Notes: a model not told the origin generated them from the sequence alone. Counted from the first letter of the stretch, positions 43,374 to 52,293 are shown. The stretch is 64,000 nucleotides of DNA from Archangium violaceum Cb vi76 (GCF_000733295.1 NZ_JPMI01000109.1:1-64000); one strand, 5' to 3'. Numbers and translations: made by a program.

Positions 43374-44723
43374 TCAGCCGATGCGGCCGATCTCCGCGCC
43401 GCGCTCGTAGACGGTGATGGGGCCGTCCTCGGAGACGTTGATGGCCACGCCGCGGAAGCTGGCGCGCCAGGCCGCGAGGGCGCGGGCGCCGGGCATGCTG
43501 GGCTCGCGCACCCCGAGCCGGGCGATCTCCTTGGGACTGGAGACCATGCAGGCGATGTCGAGCACACTGCCGTCCTGGTCGAGCACGACGGCGCCATCGG
43601 TGGCGGCGGCGGCGGTGATGACCTGGCGCTGGGCCCAGACGGAGATGTTCTGCCCGCGGAGGCTGCGGCGCAGGTGGCTGTTGGCGGCCAGGGGGTGGCC
43701 GTGATCTGGAACGAGGTCGGTGAGCTCCTGGTTCGAGTCGAGCAGACAGAAGAGGGCACCGGTGCGCTCGTAGGCCAGGTCGATGGCGGCGCGGAGCACG
43801 CCGATGACGACGTCCTCCCGGAAGCGGGAGGAGATGCGCTCGTGGAGGGCCTCGTAGTCGAGCACGCGCCAGTGGCCGTGGGACTTCTGGAAGACGGAGC
43901 CCTTGCCACTGAGGATGAAGAGGTCGCTCTGGGGCGAGGTCACCAGCGCCACGTCGTGGGCGGCATGCGCGAGCACGGCCTGGACGGGGACGAGCGTCTC
44001 GTGGGGGGCGTAGCGCAGGGCGGCTTCGTTGCGGTCCACCTCGGCGAGCGAGATGAAGCCGATGATGGAGCCGGACTGCATGCTGGCGAGCAGCGCGACG
44101 CGGCGGCCGTCCACGACGGTGCGGATCCACTTCTCCTTCAGGAGGGCGTTCTCGATGGAGAGGCCGCCGGGCAGGGGGATGAACTTGTTCTGGAGCTTCT
44201 GGACGAGCTGGCTGGCCTTGCGCGCGATGATGAGGCAGTGGCGGACGTTGCGGCCCTCGTAGGTGAGGGCCATGGAGTCCTCCATGGCGCGGACCCAGTT
44301 GGACATCTTGTGGGGCCGGGAGTTGAGGTAGCGGGCCACGGCGCGGCGCAGACGCGTCTGCTCGAGCGCGGCCCAGTGCTCGTCCAGGGAGCGCGCCGAG
44401 GTGACGTGGGTCAGGTCATCATTGAAGACGCGGCAGAAGGAGCGGGCGAAGTGGCTGTCGCCGACGCGCACGGGGCGGCGCAGATCGATGAGGAGCCCCG
44501 CCTGGGGCGTGGGTTGATCGAAGTAGAGGAGGGCGGCGAGGCGGCGCTCGTCGAGCGGGAGCACCTTGGGCTTGAGCGCGGCGCGCGGGCCGAGCTCCGC
44601 CACGTGCGCGGCGAGCTCGTCCGCCGAGAGCGAGGACGTGGTGCTGCCGGGGAAGATGTCCTTGAAGGCGGTGGCCAGCGAGGCGAGAGCATCGATGACG
44701 ACCAGGGGCCTGCGCGTTCGCAT
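43374..44723 (-). CDS. DAC/DisA-like domain protein with DACNV-type sensor region
   Basis: The 449-residue protein has an unassigned N-terminal region to about residue 285. The C-terminal part (about 290-449) follows the diadenylate cyclase layout: VVIGVLRAAIDLAYERTGALFCLLD, then ATDGAVVLDQDGSVLDIACMV (DGA motif), and VAINVSEDGPITVYERGAEI as the closing strands. The RHR motif appears as ARALAA, so catalysis is doubtful. I think this is a DACNV-type protein; cyclic-nucleotide synthesis or binding is inference. Confidence 0.6.
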   Translation of the reverse strand: MRTRRPLVVIDALASLATAFKDIFPGSTTSSLSADELAAHVAELGPRAALKPKVLPLDERRLAALLYFDQPTPQAGLLIDLRRPVRVGDSHFARSFCRVFNDDLTHVTSARSLDEHWAALEQTRLRRAVARYLNSRPHKMSNWVRAMEDSMALTYEGRNVRHCLIIARKASQLVQKLQNKFIPLPGGLSIENALLKEKWIRTVVDGRRVALLASMQSGSIIGFISLAEVDRNEAALRYAPHETLVPVQAVLAHAAHDVALVTSPQSDLFILSGKGSVFQKSHGHWRVLDYEALHERISSRFREDVVIGVLRAAIDLAYERTGALFCLLDSNQELTDLVPDHGHPLAANSHLRRSLRGQNISVWAQRQVITAAAATDGAVVLDQDGSVLDIACMVSSPKEIARLGVREPSMPGARALAAWRASFRGVAINVSEDGPITVYERGAEIGRIG

Positions 44724-44779
44724 CGGAGTCCCATTCTAGTCAGGCCGGACGGAGTTCCCCCACAAAACGGAAGGGGACC

Positions 44780-46186
44780 TCAACCGGCGGCGGCCACCGC
44801 GGCGGGCTGCTCCACCGCCGGTCCGACGAGCGACTGCTTCTCCCAGGCCCGGCTCCTCCAGCGGAACCAGAAGACGAGGCCGCGCGTCCACTCGTCCGCC
44901 GCCACGGCGAGCCAGACGCCGGCCAGTCCCAGGTTCCACTTGAAGACGAAGAGGTAACCCAGGGACAGGCTCAGGCAGGCCATGGACAGGAAGCCCATGT
45001 AGACGGTGAAGGTGGCATCCCCGGCGGCCCGCAGCGCGTTGACCAGGACGAGGTTGAAGGAGCGCCCCGTCTCCAGGATGAGGCTGAGGACGATGACCTG
45101 GGACGTCAGCCGGATGATCTCGCCATTGTCCGTGAACAGCTCGACCAGGGGCTTGCGCAGGAGGATGGCGGCCAGGTCCACGAGGACGGTGATGGCCACG
45201 CTCCACTTCAGGCTGCGCAGGGCCTGACGGTACGCGTCATCCGGGCGGTTGGCCCCCACCAGCCGCCCGATGATGATGGACGTCCCGATGCCGATGGCGA
45301 GGCTGAACAGGAAGACGTACTGGGAGATGGCGTGGGCGTACATCCGGGAGGACAGGGCCGCGGAGCCGAGCCAGGTGACGTAGTTCAGGAACACCGTCTG
45401 GCACGCGTGGTAGGTGACCTGCTCGACGGCGGAAGGGATGCCCACCTTGAAGATCTTCCGGACGTAGTCCCTGGAGAACGTCACGTAGTCCCGAGCCACC
45501 ATCCGCACGTCCATCACGCGGTACAGCATCCAGATGAAGACGACGAGCGCCACGGAGCGGCTCATGACGGTGGAGATGGCCGCACCGGCCACGCCCAGCT
45601 CCGGGAAGCCGGCATGGCCGAAAATGAGCAGGTAGTTGCCGAGCACGTGGACCACGTTCATGCCCAGCGCGACGTACATGGACTGCCGGGTGAAGCCGTA
45701 GGTGCGGATCAGGCTGGAGAAGACGTTGATGAGCGCCTGGATGAAGAGGGAGCCGCCCGCGATGCCCATGTACGTCCGCGCGTAGGCGAGCACCGGCCCC
45801 TGCAGGTTCATGTGGGTCAGGATGGCGTCGCCGAACATCAGCAGACCCGCGCTGACCACGAGGCCCAGCAGGAGGTTCAGCGTGATGGCGAGGGCGGAGA
45901 TCCGGGCGGCCTCCTGGGCTCGCCGGGCGCCGATGTACTGGGCCACGACGATGGAGGCCCCGTTGCTGATGACCTCCATGATGAGGATGCAGATGAAGAT
46001 GTACTGATTGACGACGCCGACCGCGGCCACGGCATCGTCGGAGACGCCGCTGAGCATCAGCGTGTCCGCCGTGCCCATCAGCATGAATAGTAGGAACTCA
46101 AAGAAGATGGGCCACGTCAGCTGCAACAGCCCCAGAGAAGGTTGTCCCGATGTCGAGCCAGGGTGTACGGCCGTCTCGTTCGTCAC
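44780..46186 (-). CDS. MATE-family efflux transporter
   Basis: The 468-residue protein has about twelve hydrophobic segments and motifs of the MATE family such as FEFLLFMLMGTADTLMLS, the NVFSSLIRTYGFT segment and LGIGTSIIIGRLVGANRPDDA. Drug or metabolite export driven by Na+ or H+ is likely. The start ATG lies 68 bp downstream, in the gene's own direction, of the rtcR stop. Confidence 0.9.
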   Translation of the reverse strand: MTNETAVHPGSTSGQPSLGLLQLTWPIFFEFLLFMLMGTADTLMLSGVSDDAVAAVGVVNQYIFICILIMEVISNGASIVVAQYIGARRAQEAARISALAITLNLLLGLVVSAGLLMFGDAILTHMNLQGPVLAYARTYMGIAGGSLFIQALINVFSSLIRTYGFTRQSMYVALGMNVVHVLGNYLLIFGHAGFPELGVAGAAISTVMSRSVALVVFIWMLYRVMDVRMVARDYVTFSRDYVRKIFKVGIPSAVEQVTYHACQTVFLNYVTWLGSAALSSRMYAHAISQYVFLFSLAIGIGTSIIIGRLVGANRPDDAYRQALRSLKWSVAITVLVDLAAILLRKPLVELFTDNGEIIRLTSQVIVLSLILETGRSFNLVLVNALRAAGDATFTVYMGFLSMACLSLSLGYLFVFKWNLGLAGVWLAVAADEWTRGLVFWFRWRSRAWEKQSLVGPAVEQPAAVAAAG

Positions 46187-46253
46187 GCGCGGGCGTTTCT
46201 CATGACCGTGCCCCGGCGTCGAGCGCGCAGTAGCCGCTTGTCTGCCCGGTTAC

Positions 46254-47894
46254 TCACTCCACCGCGGTGGCCCCGCGTACCGCGACGTCGGCCCAGCTCA
46301 GCCCAAAGCGGGTGAGGTACTTCCGCAGCCGGTCCGCGTCGTTGATGCTCTTCTTCTGGGCTCGTGATTGCGCGAAGAGGGCCCGCCCCGCGTCGGACAG
46401 GGTACGCGCCTGCCGGCACACGGCGAGCACTTCCGCGAGCTGCGCCCGATCGAACCGGTCCAGCGCCTCGGCGCGCTCGTCTCCGAGCACTTCCACCACG
46501 AGGTCCACTGCTGGCGTCTGTCGTGACGGCCCGCTCTTCGCCCAGGCCGCGCGCAGCCGTTCGATTTCCTCGTCCACACCCTCGCGGGTGATGCGGCCCC
46601 CGGGCGCGAGTGTCGCCATCCGCAGCACCGCCGCGTTGAGATCCCGGAAGTTGCCGCTCCAGCGGGCCTCGGGAGAGGTGGCGAAGCGCAGGAAGTGCTC
46701 TTGCGCCTCCTTGTTCATCGTCACCCGCGTCTCCAACGCTCGCGAGGCCTGGTCCAGCTCGTAGAGGAGGTTGGGCGGGATGTCCTCGGTCCGCTCGCAC
46801 AGAGGGGGCAGCCGGAAGGTCCACAGGTTGATGCGGGCCAGCAGGTCCTCCCGGAAGCGCCCGCGCTCCACCTCGGCCTGGAGATCCCTGTTGGTGCCGG
46901 CGATCAGCTGGAAGTCACTCTCCGCCTCCTTGTCCGAGCCCACCGGCAGGAAGCGCTTGTCCTCGAGCGCCCGCAGCAGCATGGCCTGCTCGTCCGCGCC
47001 CAGCTCGCCAATCTCATCCAGGAACAGCACGCCGCCGTTGGCCTGGCGCAGCAGCCCCGGCCGGTCTCCCACCGCTCCGGTGAAGGCGCCCTTCACGTGG
47101 CCGAAGAGCGCGGACATGGCTCCATCCCCGCGCAGCGTGGCGCAGTTGATGTCCACGAAGGGGCCGCTCACGTGCCGCCGCGTCTTCTTCAGTTGGTAGA
47201 TGCGTTTGGCGAGCTGCGACTTGCCCGCCCCCGTGGGACCGGTGAGCAGCAGCGGGGCGCGTGAGCTCGTGGCCACCTGTTCAATCCGCTCGATGAGCCG
47301 GTTGAAGGCCGGGTTGAGCGTGTCGATGCCCGCCTTGAGGAAGGACAGGCCCTCGCGCTGCTCCTGCTCGAAGCGCCGGGCCAGCGTGTCGTACTTCGAG
47401 AGGTCCAGGTCGATGATGGCATGGATGCCCGGTCGCCCCTGGTCCCGGACGCCCTGGGGCGGGGATGTCTGCACCAGCCGCCCGGGGATGTGCCGGCTCT
47501 CCACCAGGAGGAACATGGAGATCTGCACGATGTGCGTCCCGGTGGTGATGTGGACGAGGTAGTCCTCGTGCTCGGGGTGGAAGGGGTAGGCCTTCGCGTA
47601 GTCGAGCAGCGCGCCGTACGTCTCCTCCAGGTCCCACGGGTTACGGATGTTCAGCTCGGTGGTGCGCACCCGCGTCTCCGGTGACACCTGGGCGATGTCC
47701 TCCACCACCGCCTGGACGAGCTCGGCATGGCCCGGCAGCGCGAGCAGTTCCATGCGGTGCACCAGCAGGTCCTCCTGCTGGCACAGCCCCACGGTGGGGC
47801 GCCACTTCTCCCACCGCCTGGGCCCCCGCCCCGCGTCCAGCGTCGTGCCCAGCATCCCGAGGACCACCGTCTCGCGCGTCCGCGTCTTCGCCAT
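46254..47894 (-). CDS. rtcR: RtcR, sigma-54-dependent activator of RNA repair genes
   Basis: The 546-residue protein has an N-terminal ligand-sensing region (VVLGMLGTTLDAGRGPRRW..., CARF-type in the family) to about residue 185, then an AAA+ domain with Walker A LLTGPTGAGKSQLAK, the sigma-54 contact loop KGAFTGAVGDRPG, and Walker B GGVLFLDEIGELG. The C-terminus has a short helical DNA-binding region. RtcR responds to damaged RNA and turns on rtcBA; it is divergent from rtcB, as in E. coli. Confidence 0.95.
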   Translation of the reverse strand: MAKTRTRETVVLGMLGTTLDAGRGPRRWEKWRPTVGLCQQEDLLVHRMELLALPGHAELVQAVVEDIAQVSPETRVRTTELNIRNPWDLEETYGALLDYAKAYPFHPEHEDYLVHITTGTHIVQISMFLLVESRHIPGRLVQTSPPQGVRDQGRPGIHAIIDLDLSKYDTLARRFEQEQREGLSFLKAGIDTLNPAFNRLIERIEQVATSSRAPLLLTGPTGAGKSQLAKRIYQLKKTRRHVSGPFVDINCATLRGDGAMSALFGHVKGAFTGAVGDRPGLLRQANGGVLFLDEIGELGADEQAMLLRALEDKRFLPVGSDKEAESDFQLIAGTNRDLQAEVERGRFREDLLARINLWTFRLPPLCERTEDIPPNLLYELDQASRALETRVTMNKEAQEHFLRFATSPEARWSGNFRDLNAAVLRMATLAPGGRITREGVDEEIERLRAAWAKSGPSRQTPAVDLVVEVLGDERAEALDRFDRAQLAEVLAVCRQARTLSDAGRALFAQSRAQKKSINDADRLRKYLTRFGLSWADVAVRGATAVE

Positions 47895-47924
47895 ATGGAT
47901 AGGACTTTATCCCAATGGATAGGA
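47895..47924. promoter_or_regulatory. Candidate RtcR upstream activating site
   Basis: ATGGATAGGA occurs twice, at 47895 and 47915, exactly 20 bp apart; TATCC-CAAT-GGATA also makes an inverted repeat at 47908-47921. The sites lie about 50-70 bp upstream of the sigma-54 promoter, a usual place for an enhancer-binding protein. Confidence 0.6.
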
Positions 47925-47962
47925 AAAGGGGCGGGGAAGAGGGCGCCTCCCTCGGAGCGGGG

Positions 47963-47979
47963 TTGGCACGCGCCCTGCT
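47963..47979 (+). promoter_or_regulatory. Sigma-54 promoter of rtcB
   Basis: TTGGCACG-CGCC-CTGCT matches the -24/-12 consensus (YTGGCACGrNNNTTGCW) at nearly every position. It is about 55 bp upstream of the rtcB start and fits control by RtcR. Confidence 0.88.
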
Positions 47980-48033
47980 CTACCTCCTCACGTGCCCGGG
48001 ACGGCCCGGGCTAACGGACTGAAGGAGACGGTC

Positions 48034-49269
48034 ATGCAGGCGCAGCGCAACTACGAGGTTCTGTCGAACGAGGCGGGTGGGGTTCCCATCAAGGCGTGGA
48101 CGGTGGGCGTGCCGTTCGAGGACGAGGCGAAGAAGCAGCTGCGCGCGATGGCGTCCCTGCCGTTCATCCACAAGTGGGTCGCCGTGATGCCGGACGTGCA
48201 CCGCGGGTTCGGCGCGACGGTGGGGAGCGTGGTGGCGACGGCGGGCGCGGTGATTCCGGCGGCGGTGGGCGTGGACATCGGCTGCGGGATGATCGCCGTG
48301 CGCACGACGCTGCGCGCGGAGCAGCTCCCGGACTCGCTGGGGAAGGTGCGCTCGGCCATCGAGAAGGCGGTGCCGCACGGCCGTACGGACAACGGTGGCC
48401 GCAATGACCGGGGTGCGTGGCAGGACGCGCCTGGGATGCACCGCGAGGCGTGGGGCCGCCTGAAGCCTGGCTATGACGCCATCCTGGAGAAGCACCCGCG
48501 CCTGGGCCGTGGCCCGGACCTGGGTCACCTCGGGACGCTGGGGACGGGGAACCACTTCATCGAGGTGTGCCTGGATGAGGCCGGCCAGGTGTGGCTGATG
48601 CTGCACAGCGGCTCGCGCGGGGTGGGGAACCGGATTGGTAGCCACTTCATCGAGCTGGCGAAGGAGGACATGCAGCGCTTCTTCATCCACCTGCCGGAGA
48701 AGGACCTGGCGTACCTGCCCGAGGGGACGGAGTACTTCGAGGACTACCTGCACGCGGTGAGCTGGGCGCAGGAGTACGCGGCGATGAACCGCGAGCTGAT
48801 GTTGCGCTCGGTGGTGGAGGCGCTGAAGGCGAGCGGTGAGCTGCCGGAGTTCGAGCTCACCGAGGCGGCGGTGAACTGCCACCACAACTACGTGGCGCGT
48901 GAGCACCACTACGGGAAGAACGTGTTCGTGACGCGGAAGGGTGCGGTGCGGGCGCGTGAGGGGGACCTCGGGATCATCCCCGGCAGCATGGGGGCGCGGT
49001 CGTACATCGTGCGAGGGAAGGGGAACGCGGAGTCCTTCCACTCGTGCAGCCACGGGGCGGGGCGGGTGATGTCGCGTGAGGCGGCGAAGCGGCGCTTCTC
49101 GCTGGAGGACCATGCGAAGGCGACGGCGGGTATCGAGTGCCGCAAGGACGCGGAGGTCATCGACGAGACGCCCGGTGCGTACAAGCCGATCGACGCGGTG
49201 ATGACGGCGCAGGCGGACCTGGTGGACGTGGTCCACACGCTGCGTCAGGTGGTGTGCGTGAAGGGTTGA
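48034..49269 (+). CDS. rtcB: RNA-splicing ligase RtcB
   Basis: The 411-residue ligase joins RNA 2',3'-cyclic phosphate or 3'-phosphate to 5'-OH ends using GTP and Mn2+. GVDIGCGM carries a metal-binding Asp/Cys, HSGSRGVGN and NCHHNYVARE supply further ligands, and the guanylated His lies in HSCSHGAGRVMSR. The ATG at 48034 has AAGGAG before it; an ATG at 47992 is less likely, since it falls close to the promoter. It is divergent from rtcR. Confidence 0.97.
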   Translation: MQAQRNYEVLSNEAGGVPIKAWTVGVPFEDEAKKQLRAMASLPFIHKWVAVMPDVHRGFGATVGSVVATAGAVIPAAVGVDIGCGMIAVRTTLRAEQLPDSLGKVRSAIEKAVPHGRTDNGGRNDRGAWQDAPGMHREAWGRLKPGYDAILEKHPRLGRGPDLGHLGTLGTGNHFIEVCLDEAGQVWLMLHSGSRGVGNRIGSHFIELAKEDMQRFFIHLPEKDLAYLPEGTEYFEDYLHAVSWAQEYAAMNRELMLRSVVEALKASGELPEFELTEAAVNCHHNYVAREHHYGKNVFVTRKGAVRAREGDLGIIPGSMGARSYIVRGKGNAESFHSCSHGAGRVMSREAAKRRFSLEDHAKATAGIECRKDAEVIDETPGAYKPIDAVMTAQADLVDVVHTLRQVVCVKG

Positions 49270-49330
49270 GGGGAGTGGACGAAGGAGGTTCCCGACGAAG
49301 GAGGGCCACATGAGGGGATGAAGACATCGA

Positions 49331-49381
49331 GATGCCCGCTCTCTCCGAGACTTCGGTCGCCAGGATGAGGGAGCGGGCATC
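49331..49381 (+). ncRNA. Structured region between rtcB and rtcA
   Basis: A perfect 11-bp stem, GATGCCCGCTC with GAGCGGGCATC, encloses 29 nt that contain a smaller CCGA-GACT-TCGG hairpin. There is no T tract after it. It may be a terminator/attenuator, a processing site or a small RNA. No match to a named RNA family is claimed. Confidence 0.45.
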
Positions 49382-49447
49382 GCTACGTGCGGGCAGTGTC
49401 AGGCGCGCTATTCTCCTCCGTGTATCTGTCCCTCCACTCCACTCCAC

Positions 49448-49505
49448 TCCCTCTCCCGTCGGGAGAGGGTCGGGGTGAGGGTATCGGGGCCATGGGTTGG
49501 CCTGG
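49448..49505. repeat. Dispersed palindromic repeat, copy I (long form)
   Basis: CCCTCTCCC-GTC-GGGAGAGGG then GGGGTGAGGGTATCGGG and GGGTTGGCCTGG. It lies between the structured region and the rtcA start; this supports ATG 49525 as the rtcA start, because a start at 49387 would translate it. Confidence 0.85.
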
Positions 49506-49524
49506 TGAAATCAGGGGTTCTGTG

Positions 49525-50547
49525 ATGATTCGCATCGATGGTTCGAAGGGAGAGGGAGGGGGACAGGTGCTGCGCACGTCGCTGGCGCTGTCGCTGGTGA
49601 CGGGAAAACCCTTCCAGATGGTGAATATCCGAGCGGGGCGCTCGAAGCCGGGCCTGCTGAGGCAGCACCTGACGGCGGTGAAGGCGGCGGCGGCGGTGGG
49701 GGAGGCGGAGCTGGAGGGAGCGGAGCTGCACTCGAAGGAGCTGACGTTCCGGCCGAAGGCCCTGCAGTCAGGGGACTACCATTTCGCGGTGGGGACGGCG
49801 GGGAGCGCGACGCTGGTGTTGCAGACGGTGCTGCCGGCGCTGATGACGGCGAGCGGGCCGTCGACGCTGGTGCTCGAGGGAGGGACGCACAACCCGGCGG
49901 CGCCGCCGTTCGACTTCCTGACGAAGGCGTACCTGCCGCTGGTGCGGCGGATGGGGCCGGGGGTGGAGGCCACGCTGGAGAAGCATGGGTTCTTCCCGGC
50001 GGGGGGAGGGAAGTTCGAGGTGCTGATGCAGCCCGCGCCGCTGAAGCCGTTGCACCTGCTGGAGCGGGGGAACGTGGTGCGGCGGCAGGCGACGGCGATG
50101 ATCGCGCAGGTGCCGTACGACGTGGCGAAGCGGGAGCTGGAGACGGTGGGGAAGAAGCTCGGGTGGCTGGCGGAGGAGCGGCGGGTGGAGGAGCTGAAGC
50201 GCTCGGCGGGGCCGGGGAACGTGGTGTGGCTGGAGGTGGAGAGCGAGCACGTCACGGAGGTGTTCACCGGGTTCGGTGAGCGGGGCGTGCGAGCGGAGGA
50301 CATCGCCGAGGCGGTGGCGGAGGAGGCCCAGGTCTACCTGGAGGCCGGAGTGCCGGTGGGGGAACACCTGGCGGACCAGCTCATGCTGTTGCTGGCGCTG
50401 GCCCGAGGGGGCTCGTTCCGGACGCTGCCGCTCGATGGGCATGCGCAGACGCAGATCGAGACGTTTGCTCACTTCCTCGACGTGAAGGTCTCGGTCGAGG
50501 AAGTGTCTCCGCAGGTGAGAGAGGTGGAGGTCGGGAAACGCGGGTAA
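49525..50547 (+). CDS. rtcA: RNA 3'-terminal phosphate cyclase RtcA
   Basis: The 340-residue enzyme makes 2',3'-cyclic phosphate ends from 3'-phosphate via an adenylated His. The opening IRIDGSKGEGGGQVLRTSLA is diagnostic, and GEHLADQLMLLLALA near the end carries the active-site His. AGGGG lies before ATG 49525. It is in the same direction as rtcB, 255 bp after it, and with RtcB forms an RNA end-healing and sealing pair. Confidence 0.95.
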   Translation: MIRIDGSKGEGGGQVLRTSLALSLVTGKPFQMVNIRAGRSKPGLLRQHLTAVKAAAAVGEAELEGAELHSKELTFRPKALQSGDYHFAVGTAGSATLVLQTVLPALMTASGPSTLVLEGGTHNPAAPPFDFLTKAYLPLVRRMGPGVEATLEKHGFFPAGGGKFEVLMQPAPLKPLHLLERGNVVRRQATAMIAQVPYDVAKRELETVGKKLGWLAEERRVEELKRSAGPGNVVWLEVESEHVTEVFTGFGERGVRAEDIAEAVAEEAQVYLEAGVPVGEHLADQLMLLLALARGGSFRTLPLDGHAQTQIETFAHFLDVKVSVEEVSPQVREVEVGKRG

Positions 50548-50576
50548 TGAATCAACGAGAATGAGAAAGCTCCACT

Positions 50577-51398
50577 ATGAATGCTAGTTCAAGTCGTTTG
50601 GCTGTGTCAGAGCAGCGAGATGAAATTCTGGAAAAACTGGGCGAGGTCATTGGTTTCTACTCTGCAACCAAAAGACGCTACTCATTGCTCTTGGTTACGA
50701 GCAAGTCAGTGAGCGGATTGTTGGCACAGCATCAGGAAGGCAAGTCGTCCCAGAATGTCGGCATTAAAAACGACGCGGTTTATCAGCTTGTCTGTGATTC
50801 CTTTGATATGCTCGTTATCGACCTCCTCTCGGTTCGACAGGCATTGATTAAGGATGGCGGACTCCTTTGCCTCTTGAAGAAGAATCCCGATCGCTTGCGG
50901 CGATGTGAGGCCTCTGAGATTGAAACGGTCGGCGTCCACATTGGCAGCCTTGTGGATGTGGAGGATCTTGAGCGCTTTGTGGCTGAGGCCGAGGACCGTC
51001 AACGCAAGCAGATCGCTCAAAAGATCAATAGCGCGCTAGAGCTTTTGGTGCCGTCTGGTGAATCGGGCACAAAGGAGGGCGTAGAGGCCCTCATTAAGCG
51101 ATTCATAAAGGAGACGGAACCATTGGAACGTGATCGCAATAGATTCCGTGCGCATCGTTATGAGCAGAATTTTAATAAACAAAGCTTCCAGCCGCTGAGC
51201 ACTCTAAAAGCACAACTAGACGCCTTCGAACGGCTTCTGGGTGCCCTCCATATTGTTCTGGAAAGGCCAATAGACGACTTTGTGGATGAAGATGGTGAAT
51301 CGCTCCTCTTCGAGGAGCGAATGTTCGTGGCGGATATCCAAGGGACCGCTGAAGACCTTGCGGACATCATTGTAAATGGGAGAACCTCCAAGCAGTAG
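50577..51398 (+). CDS. AbiU2/HEPN-like protein, AT-rich and probably acquired
   Basis: The 273-residue protein is mainly helical. DRNRFRAHRYE contains Arg187 and His193, an Rx4-6H motif as found in HEPN ribonucleases; NDAVYQLVCDSFDMLVIDLL near residues 65-84 also resembles AbiU2-type HEPN proteins. Codon use is much richer in A/T than the flanking genes (many AAA, ATT, TTG, GAT codons), a sign of transfer. It begins 30 bp after rtcA on the same strand. Phage-defence RNase action is inference. Confidence 0.55.
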   Translation: MNASSSRLAVSEQRDEILEKLGEVIGFYSATKRRYSLLLVTSKSVSGLLAQHQEGKSSQNVGIKNDAVYQLVCDSFDMLVIDLLSVRQALIKDGGLLCLLKKNPDRLRRCEASEIETVGVHIGSLVDVEDLERFVAEAEDRQRKQIAQKINSALELLVPSGESGTKEGVEALIKRFIKETEPLERDRNRFRAHRYEQNFNKQSFQPLSTLKAQLDAFERLLGALHIVLERPIDDFVDEDGESLLFEERMFVADIQGTAEDLADIIVNGRTSKQ

Positions 51399-51545
51399 GG
51401 TTGTCGTCGGCCTTATTCTTATGGTCCTGGTATTCTCTATCGCGTGGATTGCTACCAAAGGTCGAAGCCCCCTCGGGGGTTCACCGTGTTTCTTGGCGAA
51501 GTGAGAGGGGCGTATCAAAATTTGTGGTTCACGCCCGCTGGCTGT

Positions 51546-52190
51546 TCAAGCGTCGAAACGATAGGTGGTATCGCCGACGGAGGTTCGAGTTGAGAACTGC
51601 TGGCAGAACTCGTTCAATGTGGCGTAGGATGCTGTTGGCAGAACGCCTCGGAACTCCAGATGAGTCATGAGGCAGAAGAGAGTGACCTCCAGATAGCTCA
51701 GGTCTCGATGCTGAGGGATCCCGGAGAGGATGGAGTTCGCGTTTTCCTCCAGCCACGACATCATGTTGACCAATGACTGTCGCATTTTCGCTTGATGGAC
51801 ACTGCTGTCGCTGGTGCCGGCTGCCTTGCCCATGATCAGCGACACTTCCGTTGACATGGCCTGAAGAACGATCTCCTGCGCATTGGCAAGCAGCGGTTGG
51901 TCGTGGTCCTCGGGCCAGACCACACGAGGCCTGGGGTTCGAGCGCCGCCAGAGTTCGCGACAGACATTGAGGGAACCGAACCAGACACCTTGGGGCGTCT
52001 GCAAGCTCGGGATTTTGAGCGCGGGGTTGCCGCCGTAATCCTCCGCAGTGGGGGACATGAGATCTCGCACCACCCGCAGGGAGTAGTCGACGCGCATTTC
52101 CGCGGCGAAGATCCGCGTAACGCGCGTGAAGTGTGAGCTCGAGCGGCCGATGATGACGGGCTTGGCGAGTTCTTCGGGCGCGGCTGCCAT
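51546..52190 (-). CDS. Glutathione S-transferase-like protein
   Basis: The product is 214 residues from the ATG at 52190, with GGAGG seven bases before it. The N-terminal part KPVIIGRSSSHFTRVTRIFAAEM then KIPSLQTPQGVWFGSLNVCREL follows the thioredoxin-like GST domain (cis-Pro in KIPSL, Glu/Ser site replaced by FGSLN). The C-terminal half is helical. No substrate is suggested. The 150 bp between it and the HEPN-like gene hold nothing I can identify. Confidence 0.65.
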   Translation of the reverse strand: MAAAPEELAKPVIIGRSSSHFTRVTRIFAAEMRVDYSLRVVRDLMSPTAEDYGGNPALKIPSLQTPQGVWFGSLNVCRELWRRSNPRPRVVWPEDHDQPLLANAQEIVLQAMSTEVSLIMGKAAGTSDSSVHQAKMRQSLVNMMSWLEENANSILSGIPQHRDLSYLEVTLFCLMTHLEFRGVLPTASYATLNEFCQQFSTRTSVGDTTYRFDA

Positions 52191-52293
52191 GCGTGTTCCT
52201 CCGATCCGGTAGCGATACGAGGCAACCGTAGGCGTATCTGCGCGCAGTGCACAAGCCGGAAGGGAGTAGGTGCTGAACTCGGGCGTTGGGCGG

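Noticed and set aside
49435-49455. Short CCACT repeats before rtcA as a possible CRISPR or microsatellite
   Set aside because: Only three to four 5-bp units; no spaced direct repeats, and no CRISPR array anywhere in the window.
51401-51670. 89-codon plus-strand frame after the HEPN-like gene
   Set aside because: Overlaps the 3' end of the GST-like gene, basic low-complexity product, no ribosome site.
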